Shown here: positions 6,586-13,448 of the stretch, piece by piece
Numbering within the stretch: the first letter of the stretch is position 1
Layout of the letters: each line of letters starts with the position of its first letter
From: JAGLTN01 sp023135255
GTDB taxonomy: Bacteria > Planctomycetota > Phycisphaerae > Sedimentisphaerales > Anaerobacaceae
Assembly (NCBI GenBank): GCA_030639495.1
Contig: DAOWCP010000052.1
Location: 1 to 17,386, forward strand
Direction of reading: 5' to 3'
Length of the DNA: 17,386 bases
Notes under the pieces: generated by a model
What the model saw: only the letters and a program-made list of their open reading frames with translations
The model's database searches: none
What the model was told of the DNA's origin: nothing
Made by a program: the position numbers and the translations under genes

Positions 6586-7707
6586 CTAAACCTGATTCTT
6601 ATCGAGCACTTTTTTCAAAGTCTCACAAACCAGCTCTGCATCCTCTTTCGCAAGGTTATTATGGAATGGAAGTGCTATCGTACAATTGCATGTCGCGTCA
6701 GTCACAGGGAAATCGCCAACCTTATAGCCAAACTTATCAACCATAAATGGCTGTAAATGCACCGGGGCAAAATAGTTGCTGACCTGTATCCCCTCTTCAT
6801 GCATATCCATTAATACCTGGTTACGTTTTTCCAGAGTAATATTTTTTATCCGCACAACAAAAACGAACCAGCTCATATCAACACTTTCGCCTACAGCAGG
6901 AACTATCAGTCTGTCCTCGTCCGCCAGCAGTTGCTGATAATACCTCGCCACTTCTTTTCTCTTAGCTTTAAATTCATCAAGCCTCGAAAGCTGAACAATC
7001 CCCAAAGCACAGTTAATATCGCTAAGTCTGAAATTATAACCTAACCTGGCATGACTAAGCCAACCGCCGCCTGCACTCCTGCCCTGGTTACGTAGCGAAA
7101 CACACACATCCGCCGACTGGTCATTATCGGTAATAATAATACCACCCTCTCCGGTAGTGATCTGCTTGTTAGGGTAAAAAGCAAAAAAGCTCATATCGCC
7201 GAAAGTCCCCGCCTTTTTGCCGTTCAAAGCAGAACCCAAAGCTTCACAGCTGTCCTCAATAAGATACAGATTGTGCTTACGAGCGATTTCAAGATATTTA
7301 TCAAAATACGCAGGATTGCCAAAAGTCTCGATAGGCAAAATAGCCTTGGTCTTATCAGTGATCTTTTCTTCGATCTTTGTATGATCCAGATTCATCGTAA
7401 CCGGGTCAATATCAACAAACACCGGCTTAGCACCCGCCATCATTACTGTAGTCACTGTTGCGATAAAAGTAAAAGGCGTTGTGATAACCTCATCACCCTC
7501 GCCGATACCTAAAGCCAGCATACTCAAATGCATACCGCTGGTACCGCTGTTAACCGCTACCGCACGTTTCCTGCCTGTATATTCGGTAAAAGCCCGCTCA
7601 AATTCACCCAGCTTAGGCCCAAGCGAAAGGTTCGGACTTCGCAAAACCTCACAAACCGCTTCGATCTCTCTTTCTGTAATATCAGGCCTGGATAAATTAA
7701 CTTTCAT
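6586..7707 (-). CDS. DegT/DnrJ/EryC1/StrS-family PLP-dependent sugar aminotransferase
   Basis: This 373-residue fold-type I PLP enzyme of the DegT family would transaminate a keto-sugar nucleotide, usually to make amino sugars for surface polysaccharides. Motifs in order: NSGTSGMHL (53-61) for cofactor phosphate, TPFTFIAT (77-84), VFVDID (96-101), LIEDSCEALGS (149-159) with Asp152 for the pyridine nitrogen, FYPNKQITTGEGG (177-189) with Lys181 as the Schiff-base lysine, LRNQGR (206-211), and NFRLSDINCALGIVQL (225-240). All key residues are present and the length is normal. The start is well supported by AGGAGT six bases upstream on the minus strand. Unlike most relatives it has no dehydratase, epimerase or other sugar-nucleotide gene beside it. 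The product sugar cannot be told from the sequence. It is divergent from the M42 peptidase gene across a 220-base gap. Confidence 0.9.
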   Translation of the reverse strand: MKVNLSRPDITEREIEAVCEVLRSPNLSLGPKLGEFERAFTEYTGRKRAVAVNSGTSGMHLSMLALGIGEGDEVITTPFTFIATVTTVMMAGAKPVFVDIDPVTMNLDHTKIEEKITDKTKAILPIETFGNPAYFDKYLEIARKHNLYLIEDSCEALGSALNGKKAGTFGDMSFFAFYPNKQITTGEGGIIITDNDQSADVCVSLRNQGRSAGGGWLSHARLGYNFRLSDINCALGIVQLSRLDEFKAKRKEVARYYQQLLADEDRLIVPAVGESVDMSWFVFVVRIKNITLEKRNQVLMDMHEEGIQVSNYFAPVHLQPFMVDKFGYKVGDFPVTDATCNCTIALPFHNNLAKEDAELVCETLKKVLDKNQV

Positions 7708-7927
7708 TACGACTCCTAATATAAATATTACTTTTCAATAGCAGAATCAGCATTATAATTTATTTTGCCGGTCTTTTCATTATCTAAAATTAAGAAACTT
7801 TTATAACATACAAGCCTTGAAAGCCGATATAATCAACTGTACTGTTAATATATCAGTAATATTGTTATTAAATACGAGCCCAAACCAGTTAAACAGGGCT
7901 TTTAATTAAAGATTCAGAAAGGCCGAC
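7708..7927. promoter_or_regulatory. Divergent AT-rich promoter region (220 bases)
   Basis: The gap between the aminotransferase (minus) and the M42 peptidase (plus) must hold both promoters. On the minus strand a perfect TATAAT lies at 7757-7752 without a clear -35. On the plus strand TATAAT occurs at 7828-7833, and TTGAAA (7817-7822) is spaced 17 bases from TACTGT. TACTG (7849-7853) and CAGTA (7862-7866, approximate) form a short inverted repeat nearby. None is decisive. Confidence 0.3.
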
Positions 7928-8986
7928 ATGAAAAAAGACTCAGAAAATTTCCTGAAACAGCTGCTCGAAGCGCCAAGTCCGTCAGGCTATGAACAGCCCG
8001 CAGCAAAAATATTCCGTAAAAGAGTTAAAAATGCAGCAGATAAACTCATCACCGACGTCCACGGAAACAGCATCGCTATCCTGAACCCAAACGCAAAATT
8101 CAAATTCATGATCGCAGGACATATCGACGAAATCGGTCTGATAGTTACCCACATAGATGATAAAGGTTACATCTACACCGCACAAATTGGCGGCATGGAC
8201 CCATCTTTATTGGTAGGCCAAAGAGTAAAGATCATGACCGAAAAAAGTGAGGTTTTTGGCGTCATAGGTCGAAAAGCCATCCACCAAATGGAGCCTGAAG
8301 AAAGAAAGAAAAGCGTTGCCATGAAAAACATCTGGGTCGACATCGGAGCAGATTCAAAAAAAGAAGCTGAAAAGAAAGTAGCCATTGGAGATCCGATCAT
8401 AGTAGACGTTCTCTACAGAAAACTCAATGGCGACAAAATAGTCTCCCGTGCAACTGACGACAAAGTCGGCGCCTTCATAGTCGCAGAAGTCATCCGCGCT
8501 CTATCCAAAAAGAAACTTAATATCTCTGTCGCCGGCGTTGCAACGGTACAGGAAGAAATTGGCTTGCGTGGTGCAATGACTTCTGTTTACACAGTCAATC
8601 CCGATGCCGGAATCGCTATTGATGTCACTTTTGCTTCCGACCACCCCGAAACAGATCCGAAAAAAATCGGTACCGTCGAACTCGGCAAAGGACCAGTTCT
8701 CCATAGAGGCCCAAACATCAACCCGGTTCTCGAAAAAGCACTTTTCAAAACCGCCAAAAAAATAAAAATCCCTTACCAGGTAACCGCAGAACCAAGAGGC
8801 ACAGGAACAGATGCAAATGCAATGCAGCTATCCAGAGGGGGTGTTGCAACCGCCCTGCTGAGCATACCAAACAGATACATGCACACACCTGTAGAAGTTA
8901 TCTCTCTAAAGGACCTCCAAAGCAGCATAAAACTGCTTACCGAATACATAGCTTCCCATCCAGCCAAAAAAGACTATCGGCCTTAA
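7928..8986 (+). CDS. M42-family metallo-aminopeptidase (FrvX/glutamyl aminopeptidase type)
   Basis: This 352-residue cytoplasmic peptidase has the M42 (tetrahedral aminopeptidase) pattern and would remove N-terminal residues from short peptides. Zinc-site residues are all visible: His65 in AGHIDEIG (63-70), Asp177 or Asp178 in ATDDKVGA, catalytic and metal glutamates in VQEEIGLRGA (207-216), Asp232 in AIDVTFASD, and His319 in YMHTPVE (317-323). The PDZ-like insert between about residues 75 and 165 has the usual place, and the GTGTDANAMQLSRGG loop (291-305) is typical. The length is normal. The ATG has AAAGG about five bases upstream. The gene is monocistronic, ends with TAA and is followed by a strong terminator. 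M42 enzymes are often loosely labelled endoglucanase or FrvX; no cellulase function is implied. Confidence 0.92.
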   Translation: MKKDSENFLKQLLEAPSPSGYEQPAAKIFRKRVKNAADKLITDVHGNSIAILNPNAKFKFMIAGHIDEIGLIVTHIDDKGYIYTAQIGGMDPSLLVGQRVKIMTEKSEVFGVIGRKAIHQMEPEERKKSVAMKNIWVDIGADSKKEAEKKVAIGDPIIVDVLYRKLNGDKIVSRATDDKVGAFIVAEVIRALSKKKLNISVAGVATVQEEIGLRGAMTSVYTVNPDAGIAIDVTFASDHPETDPKKIGTVELGKGPVLHRGPNINPVLEKALFKTAKKIKIPYQVTAEPRGTGTDANAMQLSRGGVATALLSIPNRYMHTPVEVISLKDLQSSIKLLTEYIASHPAKKDYRP

Positions 8987-9005
8987 GATTTCTTTATGAA
9001 ATGAC

Positions 9006-9039
9006 AAAAGCCCCGACCATCAAACCGGGGCTTTTTTTA
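9006..9039. terminator. Strong Rho-independent terminator, possibly bidirectional
   Basis: AAAAGCCCCG (9006-9015) pairs with the GC core CGGGGC (9026-9031) plus following Ts across a 10-base loop; seven Ts (9032-9038) follow on the plus strand. It lies about 20 bases after the M42 stop. On the minus strand the stem is followed by TTTT, so it may also end the convergent NGDI-repeat lipoprotein gene, whose stop is at 9050. Confidence 0.9.
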
Positions 9040-9049
9040 TAACTTCAAT

Positions 9050-9934
9050 CTAATAAATTTTTATATCACCATTTGCTGTTGAAATTTTCAGCTTATTTTT
9101 ACTATTACTATCGCCAACCACCCATCTACCGATCCCTTTTATTTCACCTTGAAAATTCAAAAGAAACTGACTATTAATCTTACCATTTCCGGTAGAAATC
9201 TCAACTGTCGCCGAATCCCATCTTGGTGCCTTTAAATCAATATCACCATTGCTTGTACCTATAACAATAGTTGAAACGTCCGCCGCCTCAGCCGAATAAA
9301 ACAAATCTATATCACCATTACTGCTTACCAATTCAGAATCACCGTTAACATCACTAATTGTAATATCGCCATTGCTTGTTTTGGCTGTTATACTTTTATT
9401 GATCCGATTAACTTTAATATCGCCATTGCAACTCATCAAATATGCATTCGCACCAATATCAGATGCCTCGATATCACCGTTTGTTGTTGTAGCAGAAACA
9501 CTTTTGCTTACCTGTCTGGCACTAATATCACCATTACAACTTACAAAAACAACTGCCATCTGTTTAGGCCCAACAATATCTAAACTAACACTGATATTTT
9601 TATTTCGCCCATCAGGCTTTTCAATTTTCACAATTATTTTGTTATCTGCTTCTTCAAGCGATACTTTTGTTTCTTCTGCCAGTTTTTGTGCTATTTCCAT
9701 CGTTCTTGCCCTGACCTTGATCTTTGCGACAACCCTGCAATCGCTCGTCTCATTGCCGTTATAAACTATATCACCATTTTTAGTCTTCGCTTCAACAACC
9801 TCGCAACTGCCCACTGGCTTTGCCAGCTCCACAATCCGCTCATATTTCTCTTGTGGCCCACAACCAACGATAAAGCTGATCACAATAAATAATAATACTA
9901 CAAATAACTTTGATACTCCCTGAGTTGTCTTCAT
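9050..9934 (-). CDS. Lipoprotein with DUF4097-like NGDI beta-solenoid repeats
   Basis: A 294-residue putative lipoprotein (ATG 9934). The ATG at 9940 is only one base after GGGAG, whereas 9934 is 7 bases away and gives MKTTQGVSKLF, so 9934 is preferred. A hydrophobic signal ends in the lipobox FIVGC with Cys25. Past about residue 45 the protein is dominated by (S/T)-x-NGDI turns; NGDI begins at residues 53, 134, 152, 170, 188, 206, 229 and 288, and one variant NGKI is near 250. Five copies in a row (134-206) are exactly 18 residues apart, a regular beta-solenoid. This matches the DUF4097 (adhesin-like) family, whose role is unclear; surface display is inferred from the lipobox. The stop is TAG. 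The gene has its own promoter (9969-9997) and a shared terminator. Confidence 0.8.
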   Translation of the reverse strand: MKTTQGVSKLFVVLLFIVISFIVGCGPQEKYERIVELAKPVGSCEVVEAKTKNGDIVYNGNETSDCRVVAKIKVRARTMEIAQKLAEETKVSLEEADNKIIVKIEKPDGRNKNISVSLDIVGPKQMAVVFVSCNGDISARQVSKSVSATTTNGDIEASDIGANAYLMSCNGDIKVNRINKSITAKTSNGDITISDVNGDSELVSSNGDIDLFYSAEAADVSTIVIGTSNGDIDLKAPRWDSATVEISTGNGKINSQFLLNFQGEIKGIGRWVVGDSNSKNKLKISTANGDIKIY

Positions 9935-9968
9935 TTCCATACTCCCACATTAAAACATTTTTTATTTT

Positions 9969-9997
9969 AATCTACTTCTTTGCTCTTTTATTGTCAA
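9969..9997 (-). promoter_or_regulatory. Promoter for the NGDI lipoprotein gene
   Basis: On the minus strand TTGACA (9997-9992), a 17-base spacer, then TAGATT (9974-9969), four of six -10 positions, 35 bases before the ATG at 9934. The -35 box and spacing are perfect. Confidence 0.6.
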
Positions 9998-10074
9998 ATA
10001 AATAATCTCTGCCTGCGGGCAAGAAAATTTTTACAATAACGTGACATATAATGTTAATTATTTGAAAAAACATC

Positions 10075-10103
10075 TTGACTTGTGCCCTTTTTTCTGATAG
10101 AAA
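10075..10103 (+). promoter_or_regulatory. Promoter for the HD-like protein gene
   Basis: TTGACT (10075-10080), 17 bases, then TAGAAA (10098-10103); five of six and four of six consensus positions. It is divergent to the lipoprotein promoter, with about 77 bases between the two -35 boxes. The ATG at 10152 has GGGG (10141-10144) as ribosome site. Confidence 0.55.
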
Positions 10104-10151
10104 CCGCTTAGACTTTAAGTGAGGACTTGTTTTATCTGATGGGGCAATATT

Positions 10152-10835
10152 ATGTCCGAATTCGAAACAATTAGAACTGTAGCTAAAGAGACTCTTGCGA
10201 TACCAAATTCGGGCCAATCATCTGATTATTCCCTCTGGGATCGCAGCCAGCGACTCGTGCGCAATGTCGAATACATCTGTCAGCTTCCCGAAATCAAGAA
10301 TTCAAGCCCTGATATCGATATATCCAGCCTGATTATTGCGACTTATTTCTGCCAGGCCGGTCTTGCTCATCAATACAAAAATAAAAATTCAGCTTCAAAA
10401 TCCCATACAATCTCAGCTAATACTGGCAATACACTTGAACTTTGCTCAGCAATTATAGAAAAAAAACTCAGCCCAATTCTCGAAAAAACACAAATAAACA
10501 AAATATCAAAGATCATCACTGAAAGCGGCAGTCATTTAACGGATATAACTGAAGCAATGATACTTTCTGACGCACGAAATCTCGACGATATGGGAGCTAC
10601 CGGCATATTCAATGAATTCAAACGACACATCATTCAAGGCAAAGGCGTTACAGACGCACTGCAAAGCTGGAAGAAAAAAATCGATTACCGATACTGGCAG
10701 GCAAGGCTAAAAGAAAGCTTCAGATTCGAACCCGTCAGAAAACTCGCTCAACAAAGGCTCTCTGCTACAGAATATTTCATGAACCAGCTAAAGATCGAAC
10801 ACTCCGCAAAAGACCTGGAAGAACTATCCGCATAA
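10152..10835 (+). CDS. Degenerate HD-superfamily protein, catalytic residues apparently lost
   Basis: A 227-residue helical protein with the outline of small HD phosphohydrolases (YedJ-like) but without their metal ligands. The first helix reads SLWDRSQRLVRNVEYICQL (27-45), where the family has a His; the second reads SLIIATYFCQAGLAHQ (59-73), where active enzymes end in LLHD; the third motif ILSDARNLDDMGATGIFNEF (137-156) keeps the D-A-x-x-L-D-x-(M/L)-G-A-x-G-I element with Asp140. Only that last motif and the overall length support the family; loss of the HD pair implies an inactive fold that binds rather than cleaves. There is no signal peptide. It has its own promoter and stands alone. 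Alternative: an unrelated helical protein with a chance DA-x-x-LD match, less likely. Confidence 0.55.
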   Translation: MSEFETIRTVAKETLAIPNSGQSSDYSLWDRSQRLVRNVEYICQLPEIKNSSPDIDISSLIIATYFCQAGLAHQYKNKNSASKSHTISANTGNTLELCSAIIEKKLSPILEKTQINKISKIITESGSHLTDITEAMILSDARNLDDMGATGIFNEFKRHIIQGKGVTDALQSWKKKIDYRYWQARLKESFRFEPVRKLAQQRLSATEYFMNQLKIEHSAKDLEELSA

Positions 10836-11156
10836 CTTATTACCTAAAAAGACTTTACACGCAATTTGGCACTCTCTGTTAATAATCCTCAATGTAAACC
10901 CATAAGTATTTTTTAATCCTTGTAACCTTTACATCTAAAAACAGGTATAAGCAAACAGAAAGATATTGTAAAACAATTAGAGGTTAGCCCTAATATTTGC
11001 TTTTGAGCCGCAGTTGGAAGATTTTTGACTTCTGATAGGGATGCAGGTCAGCTTTGTCTGAAGATAAAGAGGTTTTTACCTGATGCCGAGAAGATTTGCT
11101 TGTGTGCCAAAATGAATTTTTAGAGGTGTTAAGGGTTTAATTACATTTATATACCG
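10836..11156. other. Gene-free stretch before the ECF operon promoter
   Basis: About 320 bases between the HD-like gene and the promoter at 11157. No tRNA fold, intrinsic terminator, clear repeat or convincing gene was seen. One frame is open for 38 codons (11007-11123, ending in TAG) and reads amphipathic (LTSDRDAGQLCLK), but has no start or ribosome site; see noticed_but_rejected. The sequence is AT-rich with several short A- and T-runs. Confidence 0.5.
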
Positions 11157-11185
11157 TTGACAGGACCCAAAAACCCGGATATTGT
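11157..11185 (+). promoter_or_regulatory. Promoter of the sigma/anti-sigma operon
   Basis: TTGACA (11157-11162), exactly 17 bases, then TATTGT (11180-11185), four of six -10 positions. The ATG of the first gene (11224) is 39 bases from the -10 and is preceded by AGGAAG (11211-11216). It places that gene, the ECF sigma factor and the anti-sigma factor on one likely transcript. Confidence 0.65.
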
Positions 11186-11223
11186 TGCGATTGGTTAACT
11201 ATTCATTGAAAGGAAGTAAGAGA

Positions 11224-12171
11224 ATGAAAAGGTTACTTATTTTAGTTTTACTGCTTACAGTAGTTTTTACCCGCCAATGCAGCGCAAAACCATTGGATCC
11301 AACCATTGTTGACATAGACGCTGGTTGGCTGTTTCATGCTGACTACGACCAATTCAATCAATCAAAAATAGGTGATCTTATAAAACAACAAATGTCTTTG
11401 CTGGGCATTGACAGCCACCTGACCAATTTTTCTGATAAATTCGCCTTTCATCCACTTGAAGACGTTAATAGCGTAACTATCTATGGCCAAGGTGAAGATA
11501 AATCAAAAGCCGTCGCATTTGTCTATGCTAACTTTGAAAAACAGGTATTACTCGACCTGTTGGAAAATGACTCTACTCATGAAATAATCGAATACAAAAA
11601 GCAAAAGATACACAAATTCAAAAATAAAAAACGAGCCGACGATGAAGGCAAAATAACTTTTGTTCTGCTGAATACAAACAATATCATACTCTCAACAGGC
11701 CTTGATGCTGTCAAAACCGCAGCTGATAATCAAAATGCTAACGGAAACAACGTGGCAAATACAGAGTTGCTAAATCTTCTAAAAAATAATTCTTCTCCTG
11801 CAATAATACAATTAGCAGGAATAAACATAGCTGAAAACCTAAGTCCAAAAAATAACTCTATCGTACTAAAGCAAACCGATACGCTTTCAATAACGATCGG
11901 CGAGCGTAACGAAATGTTTTACATCGACTCAAATATAAAGGCCTACGACTCACAGACTGCTATTGACATTGAAAACATGATGCGGGGATTTATTTCATTA
12001 GGACTGCTGGCATACGAAAAACACCCCCAATTGACAAAAATAGCTCAAGCAACTCAGTTGATAAGAAAAGATAAAACTATAAATATATATTTCGAAGCTG
12101 AACCTGAATTTATACTTTTAATGTCGACCGAAGCCTGGAAAAAGAAAATGGCAACGGAATGTATGGATTAA
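11224..12171 (+). CDS. Secreted protein of unknown function, first gene of the ECF operon
   Basis: A 315-residue protein with a signal peptide: MKRLLILVLLLTVVF, then QCSAK as likely cleavage zone near residue 21. ATG 11224 is chosen because AGGAAG lies 7 bases upstream and the frame ahead of it (11182 onward) contains the -10 box. The mature part is mixed alpha/beta with no motif I recognise. There are paired hydrophobic strands (SVTIYGQG, KAVAFVYANFE, ITFVLLNTNNIILSTG, SPAIIQLAGINIAENL, TLSITIGERNEMFYIDSN) and an EYKKQKIHKFKNKKR basic stretch. It may be loosely repetitive, but this was not proven. It precedes the ECF sigma factor with a stop/start distance of 14 bases (or a 13-base overlap if the sigma starts at 12159), so it is a candidate sensor, target or partner of the anti-sigma factor. 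Base composition is A-rich like the next two genes. Confidence 0.75.
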   Translation: MKRLLILVLLLTVVFTRQCSAKPLDPTIVDIDAGWLFHADYDQFNQSKIGDLIKQQMSLLGIDSHLTNFSDKFAFHPLEDVNSVTIYGQGEDKSKAVAFVYANFEKQVLLDLLENDSTHEIIEYKKQKIHKFKNKKRADDEGKITFVLLNTNNIILSTGLDAVKTAADNQNANGNNVANTELLNLLKNNSSPAIIQLAGINIAENLSPKNNSIVLKQTDTLSITIGERNEMFYIDSNIKAYDSQTAIDIENMMRGFISLGLLAYEKHPQLTKIAQATQLIRKDKTINIYFEAEPEFILLMSTEAWKKKMATECMD

Positions 12172-12185
12172 AATCCATAAAGAAT

Positions 12186-12749
12186 ATGGCGGATTTGCAG
12201 AACGATTTAAAACTATTAACAAATGAGCAGCTTGCTGCTAAGGTTCAAATTGGATGTAAGGACAGTTTCTCCGAATTAGTCCTGCGTCTGGACAATAGAC
12301 TGCTCAGCTTTCTGCTCGCAAGAACAGGTAAACTTGAAGATGCCGAGGACTTGGTACAGGAAACATTTGCTAAAGCTTATAAAAATATTAAAAAATTTAA
12401 TGACAGATGGAAATTTACGACATGGATATTCACGATTGCTGTCAGACTGGCCAATAGCCATTACAGAAGGCGAAAAACTGCATATAACATTGAAGATATA
12501 GGCGATTTCGAACATAAAGCTGATGGACCCGAAAGAATCGTTGCAAAGCAGCAGCAGTGGGAAAATATCTGGCTCCTTGCCCAAAAGACTCTCAGCAGGA
12601 ACCAGTATCAATCTCTCTGGTTTAAATACGCTGAGGATTTGCCGATTAAAGATATCGCCAAGATACTGGGCAAAAGTAAAGTGAACATAAAAGTGACATT
12701 GTTCAGAGCAAGAAATAATATGGCCAACGTATTGGCTGATAAAATTTGA
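12186..12749 (+). CDS. ECF (RpoE-like) sigma-70 family RNA polymerase sigma factor
   Basis: A 187-residue extracytoplasmic-function sigma factor. Region 2 (about residues 28-95) shows DSFSELVLRLDNRLLSFLL, then LEDAEDLVQETFAKAYKNI, the core-binding and -10 recognition helices, and WKFTTWIFTIAVRLANSHYRRRK. Region 4 (about 138-185) shows SRNQYQSLWFKYAEDLPIKDIAKILG, then KSKVNIKVTLFRARNNM as the helix-turn-helix. ATG 12186 (MADLQND) is preferred; ATG 12159 would overlap the previous stop by 13 bases, and neither has a strong ribosome site. It would direct RNA polymerase to stress or envelope genes when released by the membrane anti-sigma factor encoded next. Its stop (TGA 12747-12749) is 11 bases before that gene. 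Confidence 0.92.
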   Translation: MADLQNDLKLLTNEQLAAKVQIGCKDSFSELVLRLDNRLLSFLLARTGKLEDAEDLVQETFAKAYKNIKKFNDRWKFTTWIFTIAVRLANSHYRRRKTAYNIEDIGDFEHKADGPERIVAKQQQWENIWLLAQKTLSRNQYQSLWFKYAEDLPIKDIAKILGKSKVNIKVTLFRARNNMANVLADKI

Positions 12750-12760
12750 AAAGGAAAATT

Positions 12761-13333
12761 ATGTTTTGCTGGTTTTTTAAATTATTGATTTCACATAACC
12801 TGGACAACAAAATCGAAAATAGCAGTTTTGTTGAAAAACACATTGCCGCTTGTAAAAGCTGCTCTCAGTTTTACAACTATGCAAAAAATCTCGAAGACAA
12901 GCTGATACAAGACGCCAAAAGTTTGCAGACCAAAGCTGCACCGACCACTGTTGATATAACAAAATTCAAACAAGTCGCCGAAGCTGTCCGTCATACAACG
13001 AAGATCAAATCCGCTCTGCTCGCCGCAGCTGCCTGCATAACTATAGTTGTGATTTTCTCTACGGTATTAAATATTCAAAAAGCAAATGAAACAAAAAAAC
13101 TTAAACAGGCAAAATCACAAGAAACTTTAAAATATGCCCTTTCAACCCATAACCTTATTACTGACAATATCCAGACTCAGGATTCTACTTCGAAACTTGT
13201 TCAGGTAATGGCAAAACCATATAAAAATGAAATCGACACCATAAAAAACGAAACCAAAACAGCTTTGATATTTCTGGTAAGCTGCTTAGAAGTTCATATT
13301 GATAATAACCAGAAAAATATAATTATAAATTGA
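12761..13333 (+). CDS. Membrane-anchored zinc-type (ZAS) anti-sigma factor
   Basis: A 190-residue protein predicted to hold the preceding sigma factor at the membrane. The cytoplasmic N-terminus has His27-x3-Cys31-x2-Cys34 (HIAACKSC), the zinc anti-sigma core; a membrane helix follows at about residues 84-104 (SALLAAAACITIVVIFSTVL), and about 85 residues lie outside, rich in Lys and Asn. ATG 12761 has AAAAGG about 6 bases upstream and is preferred over a TTG at 12746 that overlaps the sigma stop. A release signal such as site-1 proteolysis is not visible. The operon order (secreted protein, sigma, anti-sigma) supports the role. No other known domain was recognised in the outer part. Confidence 0.75.
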   Translation: MFCWFFKLLISHNLDNKIENSSFVEKHIAACKSCSQFYNYAKNLEDKLIQDAKSLQTKAAPTTVDITKFKQVAEAVRHTTKIKSALLAAAACITIVVIFSTVLNIQKANETKKLKQAKSQETLKYALSTHNLITDNIQTQDSTSKLVQVMAKPYKNEIDTIKNETKTALIFLVSCLEVHIDNNQKNIIIN

Positions 13334-13448
13334 TTCTCGCGTCAAAAGTCGTTTTTTGAACTCAAAATCAGCCTTTAAGATACTGGAAACAGGCTCTAAA
13401 AATACTTATGACGCTGGCGTCTGGATTAGCACAAAAAGGAATCGCTTA

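Noticed and set aside
9372..9764. A 130-codon plus-strand frame opposite the NGDI lipoprotein.
   Set aside because: It is a mirror of the NGDI repeats (reads as repeated ISPLQL-like units) with no start signal; the minus-strand lipoprotein is better supported.
11007..11123. A 38-codon open stretch (plus) reading LTSDRDAGQLCLK and PDAEK, which looks a little like a CbiG-type sequence.
   Set aside because: It has no start codon with ribosome site, is stopped on both sides, and an open run of this length is expected by chance at this composition. A remnant gene cannot be excluded without a database search.
13410..13421. Short inverted repeat GACGC-TG-GCGTC before the C45/alpha-beta hydrolase gene.
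   Set aside because: Five base arms are too short to call an operator alone, and no promoter was found in the right place; a TTGAAC-17-GATACT pair near 13358 is weak.
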